DNA of 64,000 nucleotides from Dyadobacter jejuensis (GCF_003149085.1 NZ_QGDT01000004.1:310001-374000); one strand, 5' to 3'; counted from the first letter of the stretch, positions 1 through 9,743 are shown. The notes: a model not told the origin generated them from the sequence alone. Program-made: numbers and translations.

Positions 1-813
1 CTGGTGGCCGCTATTATGCGGCCGAGGAGCTACTTCATTAATTAATATATTACCATCCTTGGTGAGGAAGAGTTCAACGGCCAATATCCCCACAATGCCC
101 AGGGCCTCGGCCGTAGCAATGGCTATGTCTTTGGCCTTTTGGGCTACATCGGCACCGATCTCCGCTGGAGCAAAAAGGTATTCTACCAGATTGTGCTCAG
201 GGTGGAAGACCATTTCAACACTCGGGAAGCAGTTAACATCTCCCTGAGCATTCCTGGCTACGATTACCGCCAACTCCTTGTCGAAGTCTACCGATTTTTC
301 TAAAAGTCCTGGCTGGTCAAAGGCCTTGGCAAAGTCCTCCTCAGTCTGGATACGCTGAACGCCTCGGCCATCATAGCCATCCTTGCCTAGCTTGTGAAAA
401 GCGGGCAGGAAGTCGGCATGTTTGGCGGCGTCATTTCGATCTTCGGTCAAAATAAAATCGGCCGTAGGGAGATTATGGTCGGCATAGAATTGCTTTTGTA
501 TTCGCTTGTCCTGGATCTTGCGAATTACTGCCGGTTGAGGATAGATTTTCTTCCCTTCCTTTTCTAGTTTTTCCAAGGCCTCTACGTTGACCTTCTCTAT
601 TTCTATGGTGATGATATCGAGGTTTTTACCAAACTCGTACACGGTCTCAAAGTCTTGCAGAGACCCTTGTTGAAAATGTGGGGCTATGGACTTGCACGGT
701 GCGTGGGCATCGGGGTCAAGGATATGAATGTCGAGGTTCCAGTCTATAGCAGCCTGAAGTAACATCAATCCCAACTGTCCGCCCCCTAAAATTCCTATTC
801 GGGATGAAAGCAT
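1..813 (-). CDS. purK: 5-(carboxyamino)imidazole ribonucleotide synthase PurK, 3' end outside window
   Basis: The enzyme makes N5-carboxyaminoimidazole ribonucleotide from AIR, ATP and bicarbonate in cytosolic purine synthesis. Reading leftward from the ATG at 813, 271 codons are open to the window edge. The N-terminal nucleotide-binding loop GILGGGQLG lies at residues 7-15, and the ATP-grasp region ends in the family signature NEVAPRPHNSGH at the last visible codons. The family usually has 370-390 residues, so roughly a quarter is missing. The next gene upstream on the same strand is the BatA-like protein, 95 bp away. Family identity is clear from the two end motifs. Confidence 0.95.
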   Translation of the reverse strand, partial: MLSSRIGILGGGQLGLMLLQAAIDWNLDIHILDPDAHAPCKSIAPHFQQGSLQDFETVYEFGKNLDIITIEIEKVNVEALEKLEKEGKKIYPQPAVIRKIQDKRIQKQFYADHNLPTADFILTEDRNDAAKHADFLPAFHKLGKDGYDGRGVQRIQTEEDFAKAFDQPGLLEKSVDFDKELAVIVARNAQGDVNCFPSVEMVFHPEHNLVEYLFAPAEIGADVAQKAKDIAIATAEALGIVGILAVELFLTKDGNILINEVAPRPHNSGHQ

Positions 814-908
814 TTCGTTCTTTAGATTTTAAACACAAAATTGGCTTAAAATCTCAGAAACAGAAAGATTTTTACAGCGCTAGACGCATATTTCTCTATA
901 TTTTGGTT

Positions 909-2969
909 TTATTCCTTTAAAAAACGTAAGAATAGCACCTCTAGCAACAGAAAGCCTAGACAAGCGAATAAGAAATATTTCCATAGCGCGCTTGGCTCAT
1001 GGTTGCTGGCAAAGGCCGATTTATAGGCAGTATCGTCAATTCCATCATATACCGTCACATTCTTTTGGGTACTGAATATATCCCGTAGCTCGTCGGTGGT
1101 ATAATACTGTAGTTCCGATTCGGCTTTGGTATAATTGAACGCCAAGGTAGTAAGCTGGCCGCTCTCATCGTGAAGTTGGTAGTATCCAGGTTCCAAGGTT
1201 TTTATATCATGGGTATGGGGTAGCTCCAGATACAGCTTATTGCCTACCATCCTTTGAGCGGGTATTAATTCAGAATCCTTAGTTTTAAGCGTATACAATA
1301 CCTCTTTGGGGGAATCGGGACGGTCTATGTCGAGAACGACTGGACTTTGGTCGAAAGTATAGGACAGGGGGCTCGATCGCACACTCATCGCGGCTAATTT
1401 ATACATGATAGGAACGAATAGGGCATGTTCGGCCAATCCATTATAAGTGGACATTAAGGGACTCGCAAAAAGGTAATAATGCCCATTTCCACTTCCCGAC
1501 TGACTTAAAAAGGCTTCGCCATTGCGGAATGTCAACAGCCCATGCCCCGTTTGGCCCCAGTTCCATACGGATTGCGCCGCGGGCATGTCCACATTAGGAT
1601 CCGACTGCCTGGAGGCTTCGAATACATCTTTGAAAAAGGGAATGTTTCGGTCGGGTGCTTTGAGTGGTATAGGCTCCTTGCTGCTGCTCATAGCCAAGCT
1701 TCGTAGCCCGAGGGGTTGTAACATATCCTTATACAGCGGTAGGTTGGGAGCCGCTGATGGTACTATCGCCAGCCCTCCGCCAGTCTTAACCAGTTGTTGT
1801 AGCTCCGCTTTTACGGAGGTGCTTATCTGGTCGACCCCATTTAGAATCACCAAGTCGTGGGTAGCAATAATGCCGGGATCCACACTCGAAATAGACTGGC
1901 TATGAAAGTCAAATAGACTGTCGTTGGCATATACTTGCCCAATGGCCTTTACATTAGCCGATTCACCCATCATATGCAGGATGCGTATCCTAGGCGATGC
2001 GGTGAGTACAAAATAAAAAGTGTTGTCGAAAATAATTGGATAATCATCAAAGGAGATTGTGCCCATTTTATCCCCTTTGCTAGCTACGTTGAAATTAAAA
2101 CTAGCGGTTGTGCTGGAATTAGGAGCGATACTCACCGCCGTAGTCGATGCCTGGGTGTTGTCCAAGGCCAGCTTAAGTACCAGGTTCTCTACTGACTCCG
2201 AACCCGAATTGTTCACTTTTACCTGTAGGCTATTATTTTGTCCTTCTCTTATAAATGGAGTACTTAGCCATACCGAATCGATGTACACATTTTTCTGATT
2301 CTTAGCTTGTATTGGTACAATATGAATCGATGCGGTCGAATCTACTTTTAACTCTGCCAGGTTTCCAGCTGTACTTTTTTGAAAGTCCGAAAACCAATAG
2401 ACCTGGTTTCCTGGCCCTGCATGATGCCGGCCGATACTATTTTTTTGTCTATTAAAAACCTCCTCAAACGTGCGAGCTGAAGTAGACAACTCCAAAGTGG
2501 TGAGCCGGTCTCTTATTTGATTGGCATTGGCAAGGCTTTGTTCTCCACTGTCGAAGTCGTTGGTGGTGAGCTGCAGGGCGTTGGCGTTGGGGTGCTTACT
2601 CATTAGGTCCTCTATATTCCCACTAGCCACGTCGAGATACCTTTTGGTATTAAGCTCTCCTTGCATACTCATCGAATTGTCGATATAAATATTGCTTATC
2701 GAATTGGCGGTGGTGGGGGATTTCTTTTCTTGCGGGAAATAGGGTTGGGCGAAGGCCAATACCAAAGCGATGATGGCCAATATACGGGTCAGTAAGGCAA
2801 TCCAGTGCTTTATTTTTCTAATACTTTTGGTTTGGGTATCCACTGCCTTCAAAAACGACACATTCGAGAAGTAAACCCGTTTTGTTTTTCGAAAATTGAA
2901 AAAATGGATGGCTATGGGCAAGGCCACAGCCAATAACCCCCAAAGAAAGGAAGGGAATAAAAAACTCAT
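909..2969 (-). CDS. BatA-like membrane protein with von Willebrand A-type domain
   Basis: This 686-residue protein opens with the BatA/aerotolerance-type N-terminus: a first membrane segment at about residues 7-24, a basic stretch with FRKTKRVYFSNVSFL, and a second membrane segment at about 58-77. A MIDAS-like DNSMS motif sits at residues 97-101 at the start of a VWA-like domain. The C-terminus carries a third membrane helix (last 26 residues) ending in a charged tail. Such proteins are common in Bacteroidota, often beside MoxR/Bat genes, which are absent here. The large middle part is probably periplasmic. The precise function is unknown and the old aerotolerance label is weak. Confidence 0.85.
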   Translation of the reverse strand: MSFLFPSFLWGLLAVALPIAIHFFNFRKTKRVYFSNVSFLKAVDTQTKSIRKIKHWIALLTRILAIIALVLAFAQPYFPQEKKSPTTANSISNIYIDNSMSMQGELNTKRYLDVASGNIEDLMSKHPNANALQLTTNDFDSGEQSLANANQIRDRLTTLELSTSARTFEEVFNRQKNSIGRHHAGPGNQVYWFSDFQKSTAGNLAELKVDSTASIHIVPIQAKNQKNVYIDSVWLSTPFIREGQNNSLQVKVNNSGSESVENLVLKLALDNTQASTTAVSIAPNSSTTASFNFNVASKGDKMGTISFDDYPIIFDNTFYFVLTASPRIRILHMMGESANVKAIGQVYANDSLFDFHSQSISSVDPGIIATHDLVILNGVDQISTSVKAELQQLVKTGGGLAIVPSAAPNLPLYKDMLQPLGLRSLAMSSSKEPIPLKAPDRNIPFFKDVFEASRQSDPNVDMPAAQSVWNWGQTGHGLLTFRNGEAFLSQSGSGNGHYYLFASPLMSTYNGLAEHALFVPIMYKLAAMSVRSSPLSYTFDQSPVVLDIDRPDSPKEVLYTLKTKDSELIPAQRMVGNKLYLELPHTHDIKTLEPGYYQLHDESGQLTTLAFNYTKAESELQYYTTDELRDIFSTQKNVTVYDGIDDTAYKSAFASNHEPSALWKYFLFACLGFLLLEVLFLRFLKE

Positions 2970-3141
2970 TGATACTAATTTAAACCGGCTAAGTTGGTAG
3001 TATGTTCCTCGTAAAATATATATGAACGGGTGGGTTTCGACATAAATGAGCTACCCGGTTCATGGTTCCTGCAAATTACTCTAAATTATCGTAATGGCTT
3101 TTTATTTCCCAAGCTTTCTGAATAAGTACCTGGCTTTTTTC

Positions 3142-3149
3142 TAACTTTG
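3142..3149 (+). promoter_or_regulatory. Bacteroidota-type -7 element (TAACTTTG)
   Basis: TAACTTTG matches TAnnTTTG. It would place a transcript start near 3155, upstream of both possible starts of the YcxB-like gene. No clear -33 TTG is seen. Confidence 0.4.
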
Positions 3150-3260
3150 TGTTTGAATTACGGTTTTTATCCGTGTTTCTACCGTTTTTGATGTTCTCAA
3201 ATGGAGGACAGGCGAGAAGATCTAAAGCATGCAATTGAATTAATTAATAATAGTAACATT

Positions 3261-3812
3261 ATGGCCAAAGTCTCCGGAAATAAACACCAGCCAGTTTATC
3301 AAATGCCCTCGAACCCAGCGGCGGTTCGCACCAAAAAGTATGCCCTGCCTGCGAAAAAATATATTGGCTTGGCCATGCTTCATTTTCTAAAGTCGCAGTA
3401 CAAGTGGTCCCTTATTCCAATGGCCTTGATCTTGATTAATGCCATTTTGAATCTTACCGGGGTATATCCAAACCTATGGATCTACATTACCGTCGTGGTG
3501 GCTACTATATTATATGTGTTGTTTTGGCTCATACAGTTTGCTGGCATCACCCAACTGGCCCAGTATAAGCCGATGTTCGAGAAGTTTCAATATGAAATAG
3601 ACAGCAGACAAATATTGATGAAAATCAATCAGAAGGAGGGTAGTATCATGAAGTGGGAGCAGATTCAGGATGCCTATAAGGACAAAGAAGGTTATGTGTT
3701 GGTGATATCTAAAGGCCAGTTCATTTACCTTCCTTTCACAATCTTCAATTCGGAGCATGAGCATAAGATGTTCGAGCGGATCATGAAACAAAAAGACTAT
3801 TTGAAAGCCTAA
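3261..3812 (+). CDS. YcxB-like membrane protein
   Basis: The reading frame is open from 3201, but I prefer the ATG at 3261 because it follows an A/T-rich leader and the first 20 residues look non-conserved. The 183-residue product has two adjacent transmembrane helices (about WSLIPMALILINAILNL and LWIYITVVVATILYVL). These are followed by a cytoplasmic domain in which a stretch beginning MKINQKEGSIMKWEQIQDAY leads to a beta-rich segment with YLPFTIF, typical of YcxB C-terminal domains. The biochemical role of the family is unknown. It converges with csbD, and a bidirectional terminator separates them. Confidence 0.7.
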   Translation: MAKVSGNKHQPVYQMPSNPAAVRTKKYALPAKKYIGLAMLHFLKSQYKWSLIPMALILINAILNLTGVYPNLWIYITVVVATILYVLFWLIQFAGITQLAQYKPMFEKFQYEIDSRQILMKINQKEGSIMKWEQIQDAYKDKEGYVLVISKGQFIYLPFTIFNSEHEHKMFERIMKQKDYLKA

Positions 3813-3840
3813 GGCGTATTTTGTCCTTCGGGTTATTATA

Positions 3841-3888
3841 AGAAAAAGCCCTGACAGAACGGTTCTCCGTTTTGGCAGGGCTTTTTCT
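3841..3888. terminator. Bidirectional intrinsic terminator
   Basis: Perfect 13-bp arms AGAAAAAGCCCTG and CAGGGCTTTTTCT, with A/T tracts on both sides, lie between the convergent YcxB-like gene and csbD. The inner loop also contains a partial hairpin. Confidence 0.85.
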
Positions 3889-3900
3889 TATCGAGCTTTT

Positions 3901-4101
3901 TTAGCTGTTCGAAAGTCTATCTACTTCCGACTCCACTTCCGCCCGGGTTTTTCCAAGCTTTTGCTGCAGCTTTCCTAAAAGCTCATCTTCTTTTCCTTCT
4001 GCATACGTCAAATCATCGTCGGTCAAGTCTCCGTATTCTTGTTTAAGTTTCCCTTTCAACTCGTTCCAGTTTCCTTTTATCTGTTGCGTGAATGCGCTCA
4101 T
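3901..4101 (-). CDS. CsbD family stress protein
   Basis: A 66-residue, highly charged helical protein with the family pattern of an [20 protein letters not shown] start, a [12 protein letters not shown] middle and a heptad-like C-terminal part. CsbD proteins are general stress-induced cytosolic proteins of unknown biochemistry. The length agrees with the family. The gene is monocistronic: a terminator lies directly downstream and 250 bp without a gene lie upstream. Confidence 0.92.
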   Translation of the reverse strand: MSAFTQQIKGNWNELKGKLKQEYGDLTDDDLTYAEGKEDELLGKLQQKLGKTRAEVESEVDRLSNS

Positions 4102-4351
4102 AGCTATTTAGATTTAAGTTTAAAATACTCGGCCTATTTGTTACAACCGATGCACATAAACCTAAATAAACTGTACCAATGCCTATGCTTGAGTTTTGAA
4201 GGATGGGTGAGAAAATTGTTAAACTGTTGTAATACAATGCATTATGTTTTTATTGCTTCAGATAGAAACTGGGATCTTCGTGAATTATTATAGCCACAGG
4301 TGAGTAAGTTTTTCCCTAAGGGGTTGCTTTCTTGAAGGGCGGCACACTGAA

Positions 4352-5626
4352 CTAAGCCGACCGGGCAATGAGTTTGTCGAGTCGAATGATACTTTGGACC
4401 ATAGCCCTCACCGAATGATAGTTGACTTTCCAGGAATGGCTCATATGGTTCCAAATAGGCTGGCCCTGGCGCGAAAGCAAGGGGAGCCATTCGCCAACCG
4501 AGGCGTGAATCATATGATCGAATACGAATTGGTGGGTGGCATCGTAGGCTTTCAAATATTTCGGATCCTCATATACCCGATAAGCGTCCAGCATCCCGAT
4601 AAGGACCTCGGCTTGTTGCCAAAACTCCTTTTCTCTATCGTAAACTTCCCCGCTATGCGAACCTTCTACAAAGACTCCGCCAAATTCCCAGTCAATGCCA
4701 TAAGCAACCGCATGGTCAAAGGATTTGAGGAGCTGGGTTTGATATTGGCTATAGGGAATATTGAGTATATCCAAGGCGTGCATGAGCAGCCAAGCAAACT
4801 CGACATTATGTCCATAACTGGTATTGTCTTCGGATGCCGACTTAAAGCCATCCTCCGAGAAGCGATCCCAACCCCAGATGATATCAAACTTTATTTGGGG
4901 GGCCACCTTCCAGTCGGCCCAAAACTGTGGGATACCCGTTCCATGTACGGGGTGCATGATCTTATCGATTAATAGATCGATCATTTCGGTTAGTTTCCTT
5001 CTATGAACCTGTTGGCCACTGGCCTCATATAAGGTCGTAAATGCTTCCATTAAGTGCATATGAGCGTCGAGGGTCTTGCGGTCGCCCCCAGCTGGGCCCT
5101 CTCCTTTTAGCTCCCAGTTTCTATGGAACATCTCGAAATATCCGCCATAATGAATGTCGGCACCATGAATTTGCAATAGGTCGAACACTTTTATAGCATA
5201 TTCCAGCCCTCTAGGGTCCCCTGTGGCCAAGGTGTATTCGCTCAGGCTGTAGATGGCGAAGCTGTGGCCATATACAATTTTTTCGTCAATGAGTACTTCT
5301 CCCTTCCTGTTCATCAGCCAATAAAAGCCCTGATGTTCCGAATCCCACATTTTATCGATCAAAAAATCGACGCCATGCTTGGCTATTTCGGCATAGCGGC
5401 CATCGCCGTAGCCGGCACGGTGGGCTGCTGAGAAGGTATAAACCGTTCTGGACTGTGCAATCAAGGATTTTTCATCCTCTCCAGAGTCGTTTCCGTTATT
5501 GTCAAAATGGGTGATATAGCCGCCATTGTCTTTGTCGACACAGCGGTTCTCCCAGAAAGGGAGTAATTCGTTGGTGAGATGTTGGTAGGCTTGGTTGCGG
5601 TACTTTTTAATTTGTTCGTTACTCAT
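4352..5626 (-). CDS. N-acylglucosamine 2-epimerase (AGE)-family protein, cellobiose 2-epimerase-like
   Basis: The 424-residue protein belongs to the AGE (alpha/alpha)6-barrel family, which interconverts C2 epimers at a sugar reducing end (GlcNAc/ManNAc, glucose/mannose or cellobiose). Family landmarks are YGHSFAIYSLSEY (His121), KTLDAHMHLMEAF (His189), YGHNVEFAWL (His273) and KVNYHSVRAM (His404). The spacing and the LDAHMHL block look closer to cellobiose/mannose 2-epimerases than to renin-binding-type GlcNAc epimerases. There is no signal peptide, so it is cytosolic. It is the last gene of the leftward operon with the Gfo/Idh/MocA, GMC and small-subunit genes (62-bp gap). The substrate is not determinable here; epimerisation of an oxidised sugar is a guess. 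Confidence 0.85.
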   Translation of the reverse strand: MSNEQIKKYRNQAYQHLTNELLPFWENRCVDKDNGGYITHFDNNGNDSGEDEKSLIAQSRTVYTFSAAHRAGYGDGRYAEIAKHGVDFLIDKMWDSEHQGFYWLMNRKGEVLIDEKIVYGHSFAIYSLSEYTLATGDPRGLEYAIKVFDLLQIHGADIHYGGYFEMFHRNWELKGEGPAGGDRKTLDAHMHLMEAFTTLYEASGQQVHRRKLTEMIDLLIDKIMHPVHGTGIPQFWADWKVAPQIKFDIIWGWDRFSEDGFKSASEDNTSYGHNVEFAWLLMHALDILNIPYSQYQTQLLKSFDHAVAYGIDWEFGGVFVEGSHSGEVYDREKEFWQQAEVLIGMLDAYRVYEDPKYLKAYDATHQFVFDHMIHASVGEWLPLLSRQGQPIWNHMSHSWKVNYHSVRAMVQSIIRLDKLIARSA

Positions 5627-5688
5627 GTAAATTGGGGATGTTTATATTAATAATTCTTCTGGTATTGCAACCAAGCCTGCCCTTCACC

Positions 5689-6774
5689 TTACGCTAGCTT
5701 AACGCTTCCTCCTTTCTTGGCCGCTTGATAGATGGCTTCTACCACCCGTATATCGCGCATGCCTTCCTCTCCAGGGACCATTTGGGGGCGATTCTGCATG
5801 ATGGTTAATGCATCGTCGTCCATTTGCTGGGCTTGTTGGTTTTCGATCGGAAAATTTATTTCTCCTAAAGTACTGACTCCCTTATTGCCTCGATACGACG
5901 AAAACGGCTCGATGAACAATTTCCCTTTTTCGTAGTCTACCTTCAGGAAATTGGATTGTATACCAAAGCTTCCCGTACAAGTTGCCAAGGCTCCACTCGG
6001 AAAATGAAGCTGGAAAGCGGTGGTCTCATCGACTTCATGATATATATCGGGTCTATTGTTGATATGCTGGGCGGTTACCAGGATCGGCTCCTCTCCAATG
6101 GCCAGCCGTGCCCCTTGAAGGGCATAAACCCCCATATCGTACATAGAACCACCTCCCATCGCCTTCTTCTGCTTCCAATGTGCCGTACGTCCATCGAAAT
6201 ACCCAGCTGCGCAGGACACGAGCCGTGCCTTGCCCATGGGCTTTTCCCTGGCCATACGCATGAACTCCTGGGTGTTAGGGTCGTGCTGGCAACGGTAGCC
6301 GATCGACAAACTTTTTTTGTTGTCTTTACAGGCCTTGATCATCGCTTCGCATTCCGATACATTTAGAGCCATGGGTTTTTCGCAAAAAACGTGTTTCCCA
6401 GCATTCGCTGCGCGTATGGTATATTCAGCGTGCATAGATGGCGGCAACACCACATATACTACGTCAATATCTGGGTTATTGGCTATCTGATCGAAGTTTT
6501 TATAATTATAAATATTTTTTTCAGGAATATTGTATTTTTTCTTCCATGTTTCGGCCTTGTCGGGGCTTCCCGTTACAATACCTGCCAGATAACAATTTTG
6601 GGTTAGTTGTAAGGCGGGCGCCAACAGGTCAGTACTGTAGTAACCGAGACCCACCAGGGCGACTCCCAATTTCTCTTTTGGCTTATTGAGGGCGAATACG
6701 GATGATGAGAAAATACTGGCCGCCGTCAACCCAGCACCGGCCACTATAAAATTCCTACGAGTAAGTTCAGACAT
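5689..6774 (-). CDS. Gfo/Idh/MocA-family oxidoreductase with Tat signal
   Basis: The 361-residue protein starts with a twin-arginine signal (TRRNFI at residues 5-10, then a hydrophobic stretch ending at SVFA), as in periplasmic glucose-fructose oxidoreductases. A Rossmann motif (VALVGLGYYS) follows, and the family EKP motif is in FCEKPMALN. The C-terminal part fits the GFO/IDH alpha/beta domain. These enzymes carry tightly bound NAD(P) and oxidise or reduce sugars. The gene lies 48 bp after the GMC gene in the same leftward operon, so it probably acts on the same periplasmic sugar or ketosugar. The direction and the substrate are unknown. Confidence 0.88.
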   Translation of the reverse strand: MSELTRRNFIVAGAGLTAASIFSSSVFALNKPKEKLGVALVGLGYYSTDLLAPALQLTQNCYLAGIVTGSPDKAETWKKKYNIPEKNIYNYKNFDQIANNPDIDVVYVVLPPSMHAEYTIRAANAGKHVFCEKPMALNVSECEAMIKACKDNKKSLSIGYRCQHDPNTQEFMRMAREKPMGKARLVSCAAGYFDGRTAHWKQKKAMGGGSMYDMGVYALQGARLAIGEEPILVTAQHINNRPDIYHEVDETTAFQLHFPSGALATCTGSFGIQSNFLKVDYEKGKLFIEPFSSYRGNKGVSTLGEINFPIENQQAQQMDDDALTIMQNRPQMVPGEEGMRDIRVVEAIYQAAKKGGSVKLA

Positions 6775-6822
6775 ATGATTAGGTTTTAAGTAATAAAAGC
6801 TTCCTTCTAACTTCTTTCGTTT

Positions 6823-8538
6823 TTATAGATTTTGTTTTTTGAGTTCCGAAACTGCATAATCGGCAGCACGCGCCGTAAGGGCCATATAGGTGATGGACGG
6901 ATTGACACAGGAGGAGGAGGTCATGGCGGCTCCATCGGTAACAAAGACATTTTTACAGTCGTGAACCTGATTGAATTTGTTGAGGACGGAGGTTTTAGGG
7001 TCTTTTCCCATACGCGCCGTTCCCATATCATGAATCCCTAGCCCCAAATGAGTGTCTTGTCGGTTGTTGGTGCTGATGTTTTTAAAGCCGGCCAGTTCTA
7101 ACATTTCGGCGGCAGAGTTCATCATATCTTTACGCATGGCTATTTCATTCTCGCCAAAGGCCGCATCGAATACGATAAGGGGTATCCCCCAGGCATCCTT
7201 CCTGTAGGCATCTAGATACATCCGGTTTTCGGGATTTGGTAGTACCTCGCCGAATCCTCCGAAACCGATAGACCAGGAGCCAGGGTAGGATAGGTTTTCT
7301 TTGAAACTGGCGCCAAAGCCTTGGGCTCCGATACCCCTTTTCCAGTCTTGCCGACCAGCTCCTCCTTGGTAGCCATAGCCTCTCAAGAATTGTTGCTTGT
7401 CCTTTCCCCAGTTTCTGAATCGGGGGATGTAAAGGGCGTTGGGTCTTTGCCCAAAAAAGTAATTATCCTTAAAGCCCTCCACCGAAGCACTGGCGCCAAC
7501 ACCTAAATGATGGTCCATAATATTGCGGCCCACTTGGTCGCTGTCGTTGCCCAGTCCGTTGGGGAAGCGGTCCGATTTGGAGTTTAGAAGCAGAGCGGCC
7601 GTATTCATCGAACCCGCATTTAAGAAGATTATTTTAGCATAATATTCTTCAACCGCCAGGGTATGTTGGTGGATGACCCGCACTCCGCTCGCCTTGGAGG
7701 TCTTGGGGTCTATAATGATTTCAGAGACTATGCTATCGTGTAATACCGACAGACGGTCTGTCTTACGGGCGGCAGGTATAGAGCCCGATAAGGAACTGTA
7801 GTAAGCGCCATAAGGACAGCCTCTGGAGCATTTGCTCCGGTACTGGCATGAAGCACGGCCAAGCTCGGTGTGTATGGGTTGGGGCTTGGTCAGGTTGGCT
7901 ACCCGGCCTATCGTTACGGGCCTTCCTAGCTTGGTCTTCATGGCTTTGGTAAAATGAGCCTCTGGAGCATGCATAGGCATAGCCGGTAAAAACTGGCCAT
8001 CAGGCAACACTTCCAAGCCTTCTTTTTGGCCACTAATTCCTACAAATTTTTCGACATGATCGTACCAGGGTTCAAGGTCCTCATAACGAATGGGCCAATC
8101 GACGCCAATTCCATCTCTGGCGTTGGCTTCAAAATCCTGGCGGTTCCACCGGTACGACTGGCGCCCCCAGTGCATCGATTTTCCACCGGTATGGTACGCT
8201 CTTATCCAATCGAAGGGGCGTTTTTCTATAAATGGATTCTTTTTGTCATTGGTAAAATAAGGTCCTGTTTCCTCATTGGCAAGCTTTCCAAAGCGATTGT
8301 TGGACCATAATTCCTCGGCCGATATATTGGGGATCTGTCCCCGATGTTGAAACTCCCAAGGTGCTTTCATGGCTGTTTCGTAATCTTCGGCATGTTTAAG
8401 CTCCTTACCTCTCTCGATCATCAGCACTTGCAGCCCTTTTTCGGTAAGTTCTTTGGCGGCCATGCCACCCGTCATGCCCGATCCTACCACAATGGCGTCG
8501 AACCGGTGCGTCTTTTGTATATTTAAGTTAAGATTCAT
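6823..8538 (-). CDS. GMC-family FAD oxidoreductase, glucoside 3-dehydrogenase/gluconate dehydrogenase-like large subunit
   Basis: A 571-residue flavoprotein. The FAD-binding GSGMTG motif is at residues 19-24. A cysteine-rich segment (CQYRSKCSRGCPYGAY) is the type seen in sugar dehydrogenases of the gluconate 2-dehydrogenase/FAD-glucose dehydrogenase group. The C-terminal GMC active-site region has the His of HDMGTARMG (residue 503) and the Asn of CVNPSITYM (residue 546). There is no signal peptide of its own; partners of this type are exported with the small Tat subunit, whose gene ends 14 bp upstream. It probably oxidises a sugar at C3 or C1 and passes electrons to the respiratory chain. No cytochrome subunit is encoded nearby. 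Confidence 0.88.
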   Translation of the reverse strand: MNLNLNIQKTHRFDAIVVGSGMTGGMAAKELTEKGLQVLMIERGKELKHAEDYETAMKAPWEFQHRGQIPNISAEELWSNNRFGKLANEETGPYFTNDKKNPFIEKRPFDWIRAYHTGGKSMHWGRQSYRWNRQDFEANARDGIGVDWPIRYEDLEPWYDHVEKFVGISGQKEGLEVLPDGQFLPAMPMHAPEAHFTKAMKTKLGRPVTIGRVANLTKPQPIHTELGRASCQYRSKCSRGCPYGAYYSSLSGSIPAARKTDRLSVLHDSIVSEIIIDPKTSKASGVRVIHQHTLAVEEYYAKIIFLNAGSMNTAALLLNSKSDRFPNGLGNDSDQVGRNIMDHHLGVGASASVEGFKDNYFFGQRPNALYIPRFRNWGKDKQQFLRGYGYQGGAGRQDWKRGIGAQGFGASFKENLSYPGSWSIGFGGFGEVLPNPENRMYLDAYRKDAWGIPLIVFDAAFGENEIAMRKDMMNSAAEMLELAGFKNISTNNRQDTHLGLGIHDMGTARMGKDPKTSVLNKFNQVHDCKNVFVTDGAAMTSSSCVNPSITYMALTARAADYAVSELKKQNL

Positions 8539-8552
8539 TGCCGTTTTTTTAA

Positions 8553-9161
8553 TTAATAAGCGAAGGCTTTTTGACCAGGTTTAAGCGTTGTTAATTCAAA
8601 ACGCCCAGGGATGGGAACATAATCGAAGGCGGTGGTAAGGCCTTGCTCCGAAGTAAAGTATCCCAAGAGGGTAAGCTCTTTTATAAGACGCCAAAAGGGG
8701 AGTCCCACCGCCTTTTTGTCTATCTGTTCCCGATCTTCGTTATCGCCCATTTTAGTTTGCTTGACATTCCGCTTTTTCATCTCCTGCATCGTTTCCTGCT
8801 CTATTCGTTGGAGTAGGCTTATTTGCTGTGGCTCCTTCATGGCTAGGAAGTTCTCAGCACGGAGTCGATCAAGGCCTTGCTTAAAGCTCTCTTGCTCGGG
8901 CTGATGATAGCAATCTTGTAACATCATCACGATAAATTCGGGAACTCCTGCTGCCGTCGCTCCTGGCGTATCGGTCTCGGGGATGATCAGTTCGGCCACG
9001 CTCGCTATCAAAGCTAGATCAGTTGCCTCGAGGGCGAGGTTCCCTCTAGGAGGGTTGCCTTCTGCAGCTGCCCAACGATCCATGGCCAAAAGGGTGGGGG
9101 CTGATAGCGCTCCTCCCATGAGGAGTGCCATTGTTTTTATGGCATTTCTTCTGTTGCTCAT
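8553..9161 (-). CDS. Gluconate 2-dehydrogenase subunit 3-family protein (small Tat subunit)
   Basis: The 202-residue protein begins with a Tat-like signal (SNRRNAIKTMALLMGG, then a hydrophobic stretch to about residue 27). The mature part resembles gluconate 2-dehydrogenase gamma/subunit 3: ALIASVAELIIPETDTPGA, a PEFIVMMLQDC segment, and a C-terminal GYFTSEQGL block. The family acts as the chaperone and export partner of a GMC flavosubunit. It is the first gene of the operon, so the promoter should lie in the 9162-9743 gap. The pair resembles LacC/LacA-type glucoside 3-dehydrogenase, but substrate use is inferred. Confidence 0.85.
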   Translation of the reverse strand: MSNRRNAIKTMALLMGGALSAPTLLAMDRWAAAEGNPPRGNLALEATDLALIASVAELIIPETDTPGATAAGVPEFIVMMLQDCYHQPEQESFKQGLDRLRAENFLAMKEPQQISLLQRIEQETMQEMKKRNVKQTKMGDNEDREQIDKKAVGLPFWRLIKELTLLGYFTSEQGLTTAFDYVPIPGRFELTTLKPGQKAFAY

Positions 9162-9743
9162 ATGGCTGTCTGTTATGTTCTTAATAGTACAATCGGATTG
9201 GCATAGGCCGTTGTTACAACCCTTTACCTATATTAATATGTTAAATTATAAAATCTACTGGTATTTTTTGGGGAATTCGTTGAAAAAATGTCAAACTGAC
9301 GATTATTTATCTGTAAATAGGTTGTTCAGGAACACGGACTTACTGCTATTAAGGCTATATGTATCCTGTGAAGAGTCGAATTATTAAGAGGAAAGCGCAT
9401 TTGATCTCCAGTTTATTTTGGAGATTCTTTTGTTCTAGATCGACTGAATTTTATAGTTGAGAGTTTATCCCCCCCATTTCACAACTCTCGGAATTGATTC
9501 AGTTTCTGGCGATAGGTCGAAATTTAATTTCTACAGATTTAATTTTTTTTGTAAAAAAATAGTAATTTTTTCTAAAAAAAGTCATCAAAAATATTGAATT
9601 GAGCCGACTAAAACTTCAAAATATAAAATTCTTAAGAATATGATGCTTACTCCTTAGTTGGAACAAGGAAGAAAAGAAGCGTAAGGTAGAAGCGGTGGAG
9701 TGGCTTGTAAAGTGCTGAAAGCTAGCCTGTTGGTTGTTCGTAT
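9162..9743. other. Non-coding A/T-rich region upstream of the sugar dehydrogenase operon
   Basis: No convincing gene. It should hold the leftward promoter of the dehydrogenase operon. Two short dyads are visible: TCTCCA...TGGAGA at about 9402-9423, followed by a T-rich stretch, and GAGAGTT...AACTCTC at about 9460-9490, which encloses a run of seven C. Their role is unknown. Confidence 0.5.

Noticed and set aside
4394..4972. 192-codon antisense frame in the epimerase gene
   Set aside because: Shadow of the conserved epimerase frame; composition follows codon positions of the opposite strand.
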